The notes under the pieces: generated by a model
What the model was told of the DNA's origin: nothing
Databases searched by the model: none
The model's input: only the letters and a program-made list of their open reading frames with translations
Program-made: the position numbers and the translations under genes
In this document: positions 20,659-30,956 of the stretch, in pieces
Position numbering within the stretch: position 1 is the first letter of the stretch
Layout: the number at the start of each line of letters is the position of its first letter
DNA from: Shewanella phaeophyticola
GTDB taxonomy: Bacteria; Pseudomonadota; Gammaproteobacteria; Enterobacterales; Shewanellaceae
Direction: 5' to 3'
DNA length: 64,000 bases
Assembly: GCF_025398315.1 (NCBI RefSeq)
Contig: NZ_JAODOQ010000001.1
Span: forward strand, 2,542,001 to 2,606,000

Positions 20659-21393
20659 TTAACTCGACTTATCAAACAGTGATTGAGAAATAGTATGAGG
20701 GGTTTCAGTCGTCAATAAATAAGCATACTCATCACTCACTAATGTCGTAATTGTATCGCGAGCTAAACTTAATTTGGGGGGACGACGTTTAAGTGAGTGG
20801 CAATCAGAAGCAACAATAGAATATAACTTTTGTTTTAAGTAATACTCGCTTAACTGTTGCGGTAATGGCCCCATATCTCCAACGATTGACGCTGCGGTAA
20901 GTTGCAACAAACAACCTGACTTTATAAATGGAGTAATTCTATCTGGGTGAGCTTGTAACTCTCTATTACGTTCAGGGTGAGCAATCATTGGTAATACATT
21001 ATTAACTAACAACCAATTAATTAATTTATCTGTTCCGGGCGGAATATGGCTACTAGGTAACTCAAGTAACAGTACATCTTTATCTTCAAATCGCCCAATA
21101 AAGGGCAGCTTTTTTTGCTCAATAAATAACATTATTTCAGGTGATATTCTCACCTCAGCCGCTGCACGCACTTCAATATTATATTCAACGCGTTCTAATG
21201 CTGTTAATAGCTTTACAAATGCGTCGTCAATCGTTTGTACGTTATTATCAAAAATACCTAAATGAATATGGGGTGTCGCAACCATGCGAGACACCCCTTG
21301 TTTTTCAGCTAGACTTATTAACGTCAGGGCTTCATCAACTGACTTTGCCCCATCGTCTATGCCCGCTAAAATATGGCAATGTAAATCAATCAT
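20659..21393 (-). CDS. PHP-family tyrosine-protein phosphatase (CpsB/YwqE type)
   Basis: Manganese-dependent phosphatase predicted to dephosphorylate the Wzc-like kinase encoded just upstream. Metal-binding motifs of the PHP fold are present: MIDLHCHILAGIDDGAKS at the start, ATPHIHLG near 40, IAHPERNRELQ near 137 and SDCHSLKRRPPKLS near 195. Length 244 aa is typical. Its ATG overlaps the kinase stop (ATGA), so translation is coupled, as expected for a kinase/phosphatase pair. Usually found in Gram-positive capsule loci but also in marine gammaproteobacteria with this type of EPS system. Confidence 0.9.
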   Translation of the reverse strand: MIDLHCHILAGIDDGAKSVDEALTLISLAEKQGVSRMVATPHIHLGIFDNNVQTIDDAFVKLLTALERVEYNIEVRAAAEVRISPEIMLFIEQKKLPFIGRFEDKDVLLLELPSSHIPPGTDKLINWLLVNNVLPMIAHPERNRELQAHPDRITPFIKSGCLLQLTAASIVGDMGPLPQQLSEYYLKQKLYSIVASDCHSLKRRPPKLSLARDTITTLVSDEYAYLLTTETPHTISQSLFDKSS

Positions 21394-23643
21394 GTTTTAG
21401 TGCTTGCCGTATTCGATGCCGCAGGGTCTTTTATGGCATATTCAGCGCCATAAGCTTGATAATAACCATAATCTCCTTGATAACGTTGAGCCTCTTTAGT
21501 ATTAAATTGATTTAGCACCACACCAAACACCTTACTTCGAGCTTGGTTTAACTTGGCCAATGTCAATTTAATTGATTCACTGCGGGTATGAGCAGCTTTA
21601 ACCACTAATACTGTTGCATCACATAAAGAAGTAATAATTAATGCATCACTTACCGCATGAACTGGCGGTGTATCGATAATTATTTTAGTGTAATGTTTTT
21701 TTAATTCAGTCAATAACTCGGCAAACTGACTAGAGGCCAACAACTCTTGAGGATTAAGCGGTACAGCACCCGCTGGCATAATATCTACGTTAGGTTTAAC
21801 CTCTTTAACAATACAATTTTGAACACTATCGGTTCCCGACAACACATTGGCTAAACCGGGCTGATAAGTTGGTAATCCAAACCGCATACCTAAGCTGGAT
21901 TTACGCAAATCAGCATCAATGATTAATACTTTTTCCATGGTGGCATAAGCAAATGCTAAGTTCATCGTAGTAGTGGTTTTACCTTCATTGGGATTTGATG
22001 AAGTCACCTCTATGGTCGATAATTCACTTCCCATCGCCATTAACGACATGGATGTTCTTATCGTTCTCACAGCTTCCGCATGCAAAGGGAGTTTTGCATC
22101 GTAAAAAGCAAAGTTAATGTCATCATAATTGGTGCCTTTTTTGGCTTTCGGAATATAGCCTAAGGAGCGTTGTGACAATAATTGTTCGACATCATCACTG
22201 GTTTTAATCGTATCATTGAGAGCATCAAGTATTAACACCAGTACCATAGCAAAGCCCAAACTAGCAATAAAAGCTAAAATCACAATCAATTTTTTATTTG
22301 GTTTTGCTGGTATTAGTGGGACTACGGCTACTATCAGTAAAACGAGCAACGGGTGAATCAAAATCCCCTGTCACAGCAGTCTCTTTTTGCCTAGCTAAAA
22401 AACTGTCAAACAGTTGTCTATTAGTATCAACTTCTCGAAGTAATCGTTGATAGTCTGTATCCTTAGTACTTAAATTTTGATATGCCCCTTTAGCTTTTCT
22501 AAATTGCGATTCTAATGCACGTAAGTTTTGCTCTGCTGTCTGCGCTTCATCTTCAATACCTTGAACGAGTCGGCTTATTTGTTTGTGCAAGTTTTGTTGT
22601 ACAGCAGATAACTCTGCCAAAGCGGCAATCATTTTAGGGTGTTTAGGCCCATAAACCTGTTGTAACTCAGACACTTTACGTTCTACTAATACTACTTCAC
22701 GTTTTACGTTCTGTATGGATTGGTGTGAAGTGACCTCTGGTAAGCTCTCTAAACGGCTAATATCGGTGTCACCATAACGCTTCACTACAGCCATAAAACT
22801 TTCTGCTTGAGCCAGACGGGATCTTGCCACTGTAATTTCATCACTGAGACGCTCTAGCTCTTTAGCATCTAATGCGGTTACACCTTCAACATCAATTAAA
22901 CCATTATCGAATTTAAATTTTTCTAATTTTGATTCAGAAAGGTTCAAATTTAAGCGTAAATCCTCTAATCGACCACCTAACCAAGCATTAGCTTTTTGGG
23001 TCATGCCAAGCTTAGCTTCTAATTGACTAATAATGTATGTATCGCCAACAGCATTAGCAACTTCAGCAGCCAATTTAGGGTCTGGACTCTCATAACTAAT
23101 TCTTACTAATTGAGTCTTTCGAATTGGAGAAATACTAATATTTTGGGTAAAACTATCAATCATTTGATGTTTAGTTAACTCTCTGGAAATTTGACTATCT
23201 ACAGTCGTTAACTCCTGAGGTATAAATTTTAATTGAGACTTAAACTCCTCAAACATGCTAGGAGGTTGATTGAATGCCGGATGGTCTATTAAATTCAAAC
23301 TATTAAAAACTCGCTCAGCAATACTACGCGATTTAATAATTTCAAACTGAGTCAAATAATACTCTTGCTGCCCCGAGTTAATACCATAAACCTCATCAAT
23401 TTTAATCGCCTTGGCTTGTTCAGACTCAATGAGTAACATTGAAGATGCTTTATAAATAGGTATCATGCTCAATACGATAAAAACTGCTAATGCCGTAATA
23501 AGAACTGCAAACAAGAAAATTCGCCACTTAAATCGCAATATAGGAAATAATATTTTCTTAATATCCACAAGCTGTTCTGTTTGAATTAATGAAGAGTCAA
23601 CCATGTCAGTTGAATAAATAGTTTTTTGTTTATCTTGCAGCAT
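21390..23643 (-). pseudogene. Wzc-like chain-length determinant/tyrosine autokinase, one frameshift
   Basis: Inner-membrane polysaccharide co-polymerase fused to a BY-kinase. N-terminal Wzz domain with membrane helix near 40-60 (WRIFLFAVLITALAVFIVL), a long periplasmic coiled coil (GNVR-type, LLREVDTNRQLFDSFLARQK), then a second helix and a kinase domain with Walker A SNPNEGKTTTTMNLA, Walker A' VLIIDADLRK and Walker B KIIIDTPPV, ending in a Tyr-rich tail (YQGDYGYYQAYGAEY). The frame breaks at about 22321-22336 between GDFDSPVARFTD and VVPLIPAKP; one base restores a protein of about 750 residues. Only the indel separates the domains, so I read it as one gene. Confidence 0.87.
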
Positions 23644-23645
23644 AA

Positions 23646-24182
23646 TTAAAAAAATCTCTGTTCAATAATAATGGTATCACCGGCTTGAATAACACTATTA
23701 ATAGTCCCGCGTTCAGAATCTACTTTTGTCCCCTCACGGGAAATAGCGATTTTATCTTCAGAAGCTCTCTCCGTAAGCCCACCGGCAAGAGCTATAGCTT
23801 GATTGACAGTCATCCCAGGTTGATAAGGGTAGCCACCAGGTTTTTTTACTTCGCCATGAATATAAAAAGGACGATATTCAACCATACCAACAAATACATT
23901 CGGCTCAACAAAATAATCTCCCTTTAAGCTGCTATACACAATTTGCTCAACCTCTTTAATTGTTAAACCATTTAATTTTAATGAACCTAGAAAGGGATAG
24001 TTTATTGTACCGCTATTGGTTATTTGAGTTTCTAAGGTTAACGCATCTTCACCATAGACTTTAATGATGATGGTATCCCCCGCCCCTAAGCGATAATTTT
24101 GAACTTCAGCATTTGCTATTATTGGTTTAAAGGTCAATAACAGCAAAGAAATAACTGCACTAAATGTTACTAAATACTTCAT
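23646..24182 (-). CDS. Short outer-membrane polysaccharide export (OPX) protein, Wza-like without C-terminal helix
   Basis: Signal peptide (about 1-24) followed by a polysaccharide export (PES) domain (YRLGAGDTIIIKVYGEDAL) and one SLBB-type domain (YIHGEVKKPGGYPYQPGM). At 178 aa it lacks the extra SLBB domains and the C-terminal amphipathic helix by which Wza crosses the outer membrane. Short OPX proteins of this class work with a separate beta-barrel porin, and such a porin is encoded seven bases upstream. No lipobox Cys is obvious at the signal peptide end, so it is probably soluble periplasmic. Confidence 0.86.
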   Translation of the reverse strand: MKYLVTFSAVISLLLLTFKPIIANAEVQNYRLGAGDTIIIKVYGEDALTLETQITNSGTINYPFLGSLKLNGLTIKEVEQIVYSSLKGDYFVEPNVFVGMVEYRPFYIHGEVKKPGGYPYQPGMTVNQAIALAGGLTERASEDKIAISREGTKVDSERGTINSVIQAGDTIIIEQRFF

Positions 24183-24189
24183 GATTTTC

Positions 24190-25401
24190 CTACAAGGTCA
24201 TTTCTGCTTTGATAAAGTATACATTTCTATCATAAATATACTGGCTGTCTGTTGAGTCAATTTCAAAGATATCTACACCAGTATTTAAAGTTAACCAGCG
24301 AGTAACATAATAATTAAGTCCAAATTGATAGACCTTACTTTTGTCTTCACGGTCAATACCAGTATAGTCATCATTAACTTGTTGGTATCCAATTGATGAA
24401 GTAAATAGTTCGCTCCACTCATGGTGCCATTTAACCGCATAACTCGTGCCTCTAACAAAATCGCCTTCACCATTAGGATCTCGACTCGTACGCCCAGTAC
24501 TAAAATCAAATGCAGAGTACGTGAGTGGTTTCCAGGTCACTTTTGCGTCCCACGATAGACCATTAAAATCGTCACGCTCTGTATTATCAAAGCTTTTCTG
24601 CTGGTAACCCACCTTAACGCTACCTTCAGTCGATGCGGTAGCTTGCCATTCAACACCAACTCTAGCAGTGTTAGTGGTGCTGTCACGATCTCCTGTAGGG
24701 TCGGTTAGATCATATACTGTATCAACATGTTGAAAATCTAAAAAGATGCTGGTCGCTGAACGTGTATCGTAATAAAACGTCGCCCCTAGAGTTGTATCGT
24801 CTAAATTACGATATTGAGTGACTGATTCAAAATTACTATATTCTTTAGAAGAATATTTAGCATTCGCACGAATGCGAGCAGGAGTCGTTTTGGCGCCATA
24901 TTCATAATACCCACCAACACTTGTTACATCAAAGGCATTAGGTTCATTTTGGTCTGCACCACTAGTTCCTTCAAAAATCCCACTACCGCGATCCTCATGA
25001 CCAACGATATATGCTACATCAAAACCAAATCGTCTTGATTGGTTAACATCAACGTCTGCTTTGGCTTGTAGAAGGCCATCTAAATAATTATCATCGCTAC
25101 TTGAAAAGTAATCGCCATATTCAAGTGCAGCATCGACGCTAAAGGTTGTTTGGCCATCAATTAACTCTGCTTGCAATGCTGGTGTGACTGTTATCGCCCA
25201 GCTATCAAACTTTTCACTTGAATCATTTGCACTTGTAATGTTGTCGTCATATTTTAATCCTGTGTTTAAACCTGGGGTAAAGTCAATACCAGACTCAGTA
25301 CGGATGACTCCAGCTTTTTCATCTGCAGCGGATACAGGAGAAACGAGTATCACTGAACTCACTATGGTGGCTATGCAACTCACTTTAAATGGTACATTCA
25401 T
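24190..25401 (-). CDS. Outer-membrane beta-barrel protein, predicted EPS export porin
   Basis: 403 aa with a signal peptide (cleavage near SPVSAADEKA) and alternating-polarity beta strands over the whole length, ending in an aromatic strand (DRNVYFIKAEMTL). The opening GIDFTPGLNTGLKYDDNIT is typical of the BBP2-type putative porin family found in EPS loci. Adjacent to the short OPX gene, so it is predicted to form the outer-membrane pore for the polymer. The following 380 bases towards the sugar transferase contain only repeats, so it may start a separate transcription unit (barrel-OPX-kinase-phosphatase). Confidence 0.83.
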   Translation of the reverse strand: MNVPFKVSCIATIVSSVILVSPVSAADEKAGVIRTESGIDFTPGLNTGLKYDDNITSANDSSEKFDSWAITVTPALQAELIDGQTTFSVDAALEYGDYFSSSDDNYLDGLLQAKADVDVNQSRRFGFDVAYIVGHEDRGSGIFEGTSGADQNEPNAFDVTSVGGYYEYGAKTTPARIRANAKYSSKEYSNFESVTQYRNLDDTTLGATFYYDTRSATSIFLDFQHVDTVYDLTDPTGDRDSTTNTARVGVEWQATASTEGSVKVGYQQKSFDNTERDDFNGLSWDAKVTWKPLTYSAFDFSTGRTSRDPNGEGDFVRGTSYAVKWHHEWSELFTSSIGYQQVNDDYTGIDREDKSKVYQFGLNYYVTRWLTLNTGVDIFEIDSTDSQYIYDRNVYFIKAEMTL

Positions 25402-25499
25402 GACTTATATCCTTATAAATAATGGAACAAATTAACACTGACGCAATACGTCAATGGGCAAACTTAAAACGATAGAATAGACGGATAACGGTTTACAGA

Positions 25500-25780
25500 A
25501 CGCTTTGCTTACAGGTATTAGGTATTAGGATTTTCTGTCCGTTCGTCATCCCTGAGTGCTTGTATCAGGAATCTAGGTGTTGCTTTGGATTTTTCTTGAA
25601 AGCTACAAACTGAACACCTGGATTCCGGCTCAACAGCATTACCGGAATGACGTAATAAAAAGTAAACACCTGGATTCCGGCTTTATAAGCGTTCCCGGAA
25701 TGACGCACTAAAAGTCTAGGGACGAAGTCCGCTCTCAGGCGAGCTTGCGAGTTCCTAGAACCTCGCCCCTAGTACCTAAA
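25500..25780 (+). repeat. Composite interspersed repeat between export and synthesis modules
   Basis: The 25402-25781 gap holds no gene. It contains three palindromic modules (about 25545-25585, 25612-25652 and 25668-25708, the last two with CACCTGGATTCCGGCT and CGGAATGACG ends) and the GACGAAGTCCGCTCTCAGGC...GAGTTCCTAGAACCTCGCCC module also seen near 10.8 kb. Confidence 0.82.
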
Positions 25781-25781
25781 A

Positions 25782-27183
25782 TCAATATACGTTTTTGCCT
25801 ACGAAGCCTTTAAAAAATGTCAAAAAGACAATTCTTACATCCCACCATAGAGTCCAGTTACGTATATAATCGAGGTCAAATTCAACGCGTTTTTCCATTT
25901 TATCTAAGGTGTCGGTTTCGCCGCGCCAGCCATTAATTTGCGCCCAACCAGTAATACCGGGCAACACCTTGTGGCGTAACATGTAGTAAGTGACTAATTT
26001 ACGGTATTCTTCGTTGTGTGCTACGGCATGTGGTCGTGAAGTCAACCACCGACATATCGCCTTTTAACACGTTGAAAAACTGTGGTAATTCATCTAATGA
26101 AGTGCGACGAATAAATGCACCAACGTTAGTAATACGCGCATCGCCTTTACGCGCTTGGGTTACTTTATTTGCATTTTCGGTCACAGTCATAGAACGAAAT
26201 TTCCACACTTTAATTTTGCGGCCATCCAGGCCATAACGATCTTGTTTAAATAACACTGTGCTCGGGTGACGACATATAAACAGCTATTGAAACAGCCAAC
26301 AACACAGGTGAAATCGCAATAATAGCGCAGAGGCTAAATACAATATCAAAACTACGTTTATAAAAACGTTTCATGCCATTTACCGGCGATTCAAATACAC
26401 TAATAGTGTCGACCTCGCCAACACTACCAATTCGACCATTCATTAAATTCTTAAGTAGAAAATCTGGGGTAATCAGAACATCAACTGTACTGTCACCTAA
26501 TTGCTGAATAATATCGGCAATGCGTTGCTCGGCCAATAACGGCAAGCAAATATACAACTTTTGTACATCACCACTGCGCGCTAACTCAATGGCCTGATTA
26601 ATATTTCCTTCTATTAACTTTGGCTCTAGATCAACAATCCTATTGGGTTCTCTGTCATCAAAAAAACCGATGCAATCAAAACCTAATTCGTCATGCTTCC
26701 AAATCTCATCATGAAGATTCATGCCCGTTTGAGTTAAGCCAATAATAGCCACTTTTTCTGTATTTAAACCCTTGCTACGGCGAACACGCTTTATTTCACG
26801 CACCATTAATCGCCAGCTAATTAAAAATATAACCGAGGTGATAAACCAACCCACCATTACTACACGTGAATAAAGCTCAGCGTATTTAAAAATAAACAAC
26901 ACTGTAAGCATGATCAAAAAACACAACGCTATTACAATCACCAACAAACGGCACATTAGCGAGAACTTGCCTAAACGCCATGAGCGATACACCCCAACAG
27001 ACTCACCAAGGTAACTAAACAATAACAACACACCAGACAATACTAATAAGTAATCTTTGTCAAACGACACATTGTAGCCATGCATCATAAATAACAACGC
27101 GGACACAATAAGCGAAATATCAATAATGCGAATAAAAAGCTCGATGAAGAACCAATAAATTGAAACTTGGATGGTCTGTCCAT
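25782..27183 (-). pseudogene. Undecaprenyl-phosphate hexose-1-phosphate transferase (EPS initiating sugar transferase), frameshifted
   Basis: Polyprenyl-glycosylphosphotransferase that puts the first sugar phosphate on undecaprenyl phosphate. N-terminal membrane helices and a CoA-binding-like domain (KVAIIGLTQTGMNLHDEI), then the catalytic domain: KRSFDIVFSLCAIIAISPVL, LFKQDRYGLDGRKIKVWKFR, RRTSLDELPQFFNVLKGDMS and PGITGWAQINGWRGETDTLD. The frame breaks at about 26257-26267 (conserved SPGPV lost) and about 26036-26046 (conserved VGPRPH damaged), both at expected GGCCCA words. The 5' end also seems shifted: the ATG at 27183 is out of frame with the clear coding sequence, which is open without ATG up to about 27200. 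Joined length is about 465 residues. Confidence 0.83.
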
Positions 27184-27201
27184 TTGACTCACCTAAAATA
27201 A

Positions 27202-28628
27202 CTAAGTTAACGATAAGGATGCCAACTTTGGCAAAACTTGACTAACTAAAGATTGTGCTTTTTTTAAAGAATCACTTTCTGCATAACACCTAAACTCTGG
27301 CGCGTTACCTGACGGCCTTAAATGCACTACATCGCCCGTAGTTAAATTAAATCGTAACCCATCTACTGAACACAGCTTACTCAAGCTATTTTCTCCTAGG
27401 CCAAGCTGGGCTAATAGTTTGCCTGGAAAGGCATGGCCAAATTCAATGATTTTTTTGCTCTTTTCAACTGCAAACTCTGTTAACCTGTCACTGTGAGTAA
27501 ACCGTGTTGGTAAATTGGCTGACAAAGCTGAAATTGTTTGATCTTTTGCAGCAAATAAAACCATTAATATTGGTAATAAAGCGTCTCTGGTGGGTAATGC
27601 TTTAAGCGGCTGCTGGTTAACCTGTATATCACTACCCAATAAAAAACCGCCATTTGCTTCAAAACCTGCAAATGTGGGGTAATTGCCCTGTAATGCAGAA
27701 AAGCCAGCTATAACATATGGCGACCCAATTTTTGTGCGCATAACAAATTCAAATGACCTTGTTAACTCAACGGCGGTATTACAACTTACCGGAATAGCCA
27801 ACGCATCGATGTTTAACTCTTGCGCGCATAACAAACACAATAAGTCACCGCGTAACCATTGTCCTTGCTCGTCGGCTAACATAGGTCTGTCACCATCGCC
27901 GTCGGTAGAAAACAGCGCATCTAACTGATATTGGCTTGTCCAATCTAAGGCATGTTGATGGTCTGCCTCACTCACGGCTTCGGTATCAATTGGCACAAAT
28001 GTATCACTGCGCCCAATTAACACTACCTCGGCACCTAGCTTTTCAAATAATATAGGATAAATGTCACGTCCAGCACTTGAATGCTGGTAAAAACCGATAC
28101 GCTTACCAGCTAAAAACCGGCTGTCAAATAAATCAAGGTAACGTGATATATAAGCATTTGTCGCCTCTAATGAGATTTGCAGCTCAACCAGATTGGAAAT
28201 AGGTTCGAAAGTAAACTGACCATTAATAATCGACGACTCATCTGCTTTAGTAATTTCACCATCTGGACGATAAAATTTAAGTCCATTGCGGTCAAATGGA
28301 ATATGGCTTCCAGTCACCATAATAGATGGAATAGATAGCGCCATCGCCTGGTTTGCTAATGCTGGTGTAGGCAGCACACCATAAAAAATAACCCTTAAAC
28401 CAAGTTGTTGAGCAGCACTGGCACAAGCTTGTGCCATAACATCACTGCTTGGGCGGTTATCAATTGCAATTGCCACCGCATTAAAACTAAAGGCAAAACG
28501 CATAGTTTGAATAAACGCTACAGTAAACGCTGCGCACACATCTGGGTTAAAGTATTCAACTAGGCCCTAGCACCACTCGTACCAAAGGTAATGTGACTGT
28601 GCTCAATCACTTTATGGCTTACCAACAT
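27202..28628 (-). pseudogene. Phosphomannomutase/phosphoglucomutase, one frameshift near the N terminus
   Basis: Alpha-D-phosphohexomutase interconverting hexose 6- and 1-phosphates; beside manC it most likely makes mannose 1-phosphate, but substrate cannot be told from sequence. The phosphoserine loop is MVTGSHIPFDRNG, the metal site STDGDGDRPMLADE, and the C-terminal phosphate loop HLRPSGNAPEFRCY. The true start is the ATG overlapping the manC stop (TAATG), giving [20 protein letters not shown]; a missing G in the run at 28563-28567 shifts the frame after SGAR. Corrected length is about 475 residues. Confidence 0.87.
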
Positions 28629-30055
28629 TACTTAGCCTCCGTTGGCGCAACTCGACCATAACGATCTTCAAAACGCACAATATCGTCTTCACCTAAGTAC
28701 GAACCAGACTGAACCTCAATCAATTCTAATGGCACTTTACCTGGGTTTTCTAGCGCATGTACTACACCCACAGGAATATAAGTAGATTGGTTTTCGGTTA
28801 ATAAAATGTCTTTATCACCATTGGTGACTTTGGCGGTACCCGAAACCACAATCCAATGCTCGGCGCGGTGATGATGCATTTGCACAGACAGCTTTGCACC
28901 AGGCTTTACGGTAATACGCTTAACCTGAAAGCGACCACCATTATCAATTGAATCGTACTTACCCCACGGGCGATATACTTCGCGGTGATGCTGCCACTCA
29001 CTACGTTTCTCAGCTTTAAGTTGCTCAACTACTTGTTTAACCTGCTGCACCTCAGACTGTTTAGCCACTAAAATAGCGTCTTTAGTCTCAACCACCACAA
29101 CATCATCCAGGCCAATAGTAGTCACTAATTTTTCGCTGGCATTGACATAGGTATTATGAGAGTTAATACCAATCACATCGCCCTTAAACACATTGCCATG
29201 CTCGTCTTTGTCGTCTATTTCCCACAAAGCTGACCAACTGCCAACATCACTCCAACCACAATCCATAGGCACTACCACGCCGTGTTGGGTTTTTTCCATT
29301 ACGGCGTAGTCAATCGAATCGTCTGGGCAAGACTCAAAAGCCGCTTTGCTAATGCGAACAAAATCAACATCGTGGGTTACTTCTAACATAGACGCTTCGC
29401 ACGCTGCAAAAATGGCAGGGCTGTGTAATTTAAGCTCGTTTAAATAGGTACTGGCTTTAAACATAAACATGCCGCTGTTCCAATAATATTGCCCTGTCGC
29501 AATATAATCTTGTGCAGTAGCAAGGTTTGGCTTTTCAACAAACTGAGTAATTGCAAAGCCTAACTCGTTGGCTAACAAATCGCCTCGCTGAATATAGCCA
29601 TAACCGGTTTCAGGTACGGTTGGCACTATGCCAAACGTGACTAACTGATCTAGGTCAGCAAGTGGCATGGCCTTTATTACTGCATCACAAAAAGCCGCTT
29701 CGTTTTTAATCACATGGTCTGCAGCTAATACCAACATAACTGGGTCATCGCCATTACGTATAGCCATCATGGCAGCTAACGCAATTGCTGGGGCGGTATT
29801 ACGGCCGACAGGTTCTAACACAATCCCACTATTGGCAATACCATTTAATCTAAATTGCTCGGCAACCGAGAATCGATGTTCTTCATTACAAATGACTAAC
29901 GCAGGCGAATGGGCAATACCCGCTAGGCGCTTAGCCGTGGTTTGCAACATTGAATGCTCACCTAACAAGGTTAAAAACTGCTTAGGAAACTGCTGCCGAG
30001 ACAAAGGCCATAATCGCGAGCCGGAACCACCCGCCATAATTACTGGTAAAATCAT
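28628..30055 (-). CDS. manC: Mannose-1-phosphate guanylyltransferase / mannose-6-phosphate isomerase
   Basis: Bifunctional type II PMI/GMP enzyme making GDP-mannose. N-terminal nucleotidyltransferase motif [33 protein letters not shown] near 170, and the C-terminal cupin isomerase domain with [20 protein letters not shown] and the [19 protein letters not shown] lead-in. Length 475 aa is standard. It overlaps the downstream mutase gene by stop/start. GDP-mannose or a derivative is therefore a likely donor, though no GDP-mannose dehydratase gene is present. Confidence 0.95.
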   Translation of the reverse strand: MILPVIMAGGSGSRLWPLSRQQFPKQFLTLLGEHSMLQTTAKRLAGIAHSPALVICNEEHRFSVAEQFRLNGIANSGIVLEPVGRNTAPAIALAAMMAIRNGDDPVMLVLAADHVIKNEAAFCDAVIKAMPLADLDQLVTFGIVPTVPETGYGYIQRGDLLANELGFAITQFVEKPNLATAQDYIATGQYYWNSGMFMFKASTYLNELKLHSPAIFAACEASMLEVTHDVDFVRISKAAFESCPDDSIDYAVMEKTQHGVVVPMDCGWSDVGSWSALWEIDDKDEHGNVFKGDVIGINSHNTYVNASEKLVTTIGLDDVVVVETKDAILVAKQSEVQQVKQVVEQLKAEKRSEWQHHREVYRPWGKYDSIDNGGRFQVKRITVKPGAKLSVQMHHHRAEHWIVVSGTAKVTNGDKDILLTENQSTYIPVGVVHALENPGKVPLELIEVQSGSYLGEDDIVRFEDRYGRVAPTEAK

Positions 30056-30125
30056 ATTAAACCTTAATTAATGAATAAATCATGATAAGTAATGAATTTA
30101 GTGAAGCTTTTCGCACCAGATTGGG

Positions 30126-30956
30126 TTAAATGGCCGCATCTTTATACAAAGGAAAACCAACGTTTTCTGTTTCGCAAAAGCCGTCAATACAAATGAAATC
30201 ATTCAAATTAATAAACTTATATTTTAAAGTAGATGATAATTGACTATTTAATGAAACAAACCATTTATCATAATTAGGCTCTTTAATCTGACAAGTTCTA
30301 TCATCTTTCAGAAGTATTTTTTTTATAGGGCAGTTATAACCAACATCACCAGTTCCAGCGACATCATTAAAAACAACAACATTAACATTTAAAGATAAAA
30401 GTTGTTTTAATGTCTGTTCAAACTTTAGTGTAAACTCAGAAATATCTACAACCTCTAGCTTACCATTAATTAATGTATGGACTGTACTTGATCTTGGCCA
30501 ACGAGCCGACAATACAATTAAGTCAGGTTTAAACTCGCTAACAATATCAAGAGTCTTACTATTTTTAATAAAACAAGCAGTAGCATGCTCTTTACTTGAT
30601 GAAATAGAATAGGGAAAATCTAAAATTGGATTACAAGCACCTTGAGTAAACTCTGCAATTCTAGGCTGCAAGGCTTGTTCATCTTTCAAATTTAAAAGAA
30701 ATTCATTTAAGTGATTTGCATGAGAATCACCAAGAAGAAGTATTTTTGAGCCATTACCACCATAAGTGCATCTTTCTAGAAGACCTCGAGTCGCATCTCT
30801 GTCAGCTGCTAAGCAATTCCTTTCATTAGTTCCTTCATAGATGGAATTAAATATTAAATTTTCTTTATCAGTAAACCTATTAGAAAACCCATCACTAAAC
30901 AACCCACAAGTAACTATAGTAACTAAAGAAAAAAACACTAATAAAAAAAATTTCAT
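30126..30956 (-). CDS. SGNH-hydrolase-like domain protein, partner of the adjacent acyltransferase
   Basis: 276 aa with an N-terminal membrane segment (FFLLVFFSLVTIVTCGLF) and a periplasmic SGNH-type domain: SKILLLGDSHANHLNEFLL carries the Ser block and DLIVLSARWPRS a later strand. The expected C-terminal DxxH is not obvious; the protein ends GFPLYKDAAI, so the end may be truncated or shifted. In most relatives this domain is fused to the C terminus of the acyltransferase-3 domain. Here it is encoded separately, starting inside the stop codon of that gene (TAATG). Confidence 0.72.
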   Translation of the reverse strand: MKFFLLVFFSLVTIVTCGLFSDGFSNRFTDKENLIFNSIYEGTNERNCLAADRDATRGLLERCTYGGNGSKILLLGDSHANHLNEFLLNLKDEQALQPRIAEFTQGACNPILDFPYSISSSKEHATACFIKNSKTLDIVSEFKPDLIVLSARWPRSSTVHTLINGKLEVVDISEFTLKFEQTLKQLLSLNVNVVVFNDVAGTGDVGYNCPIKKILLKDDRTCQIKEPNYDKWFVSLNSQLSSTLKYKFINLNDFICIDGFCETENVGFPLYKDAAI

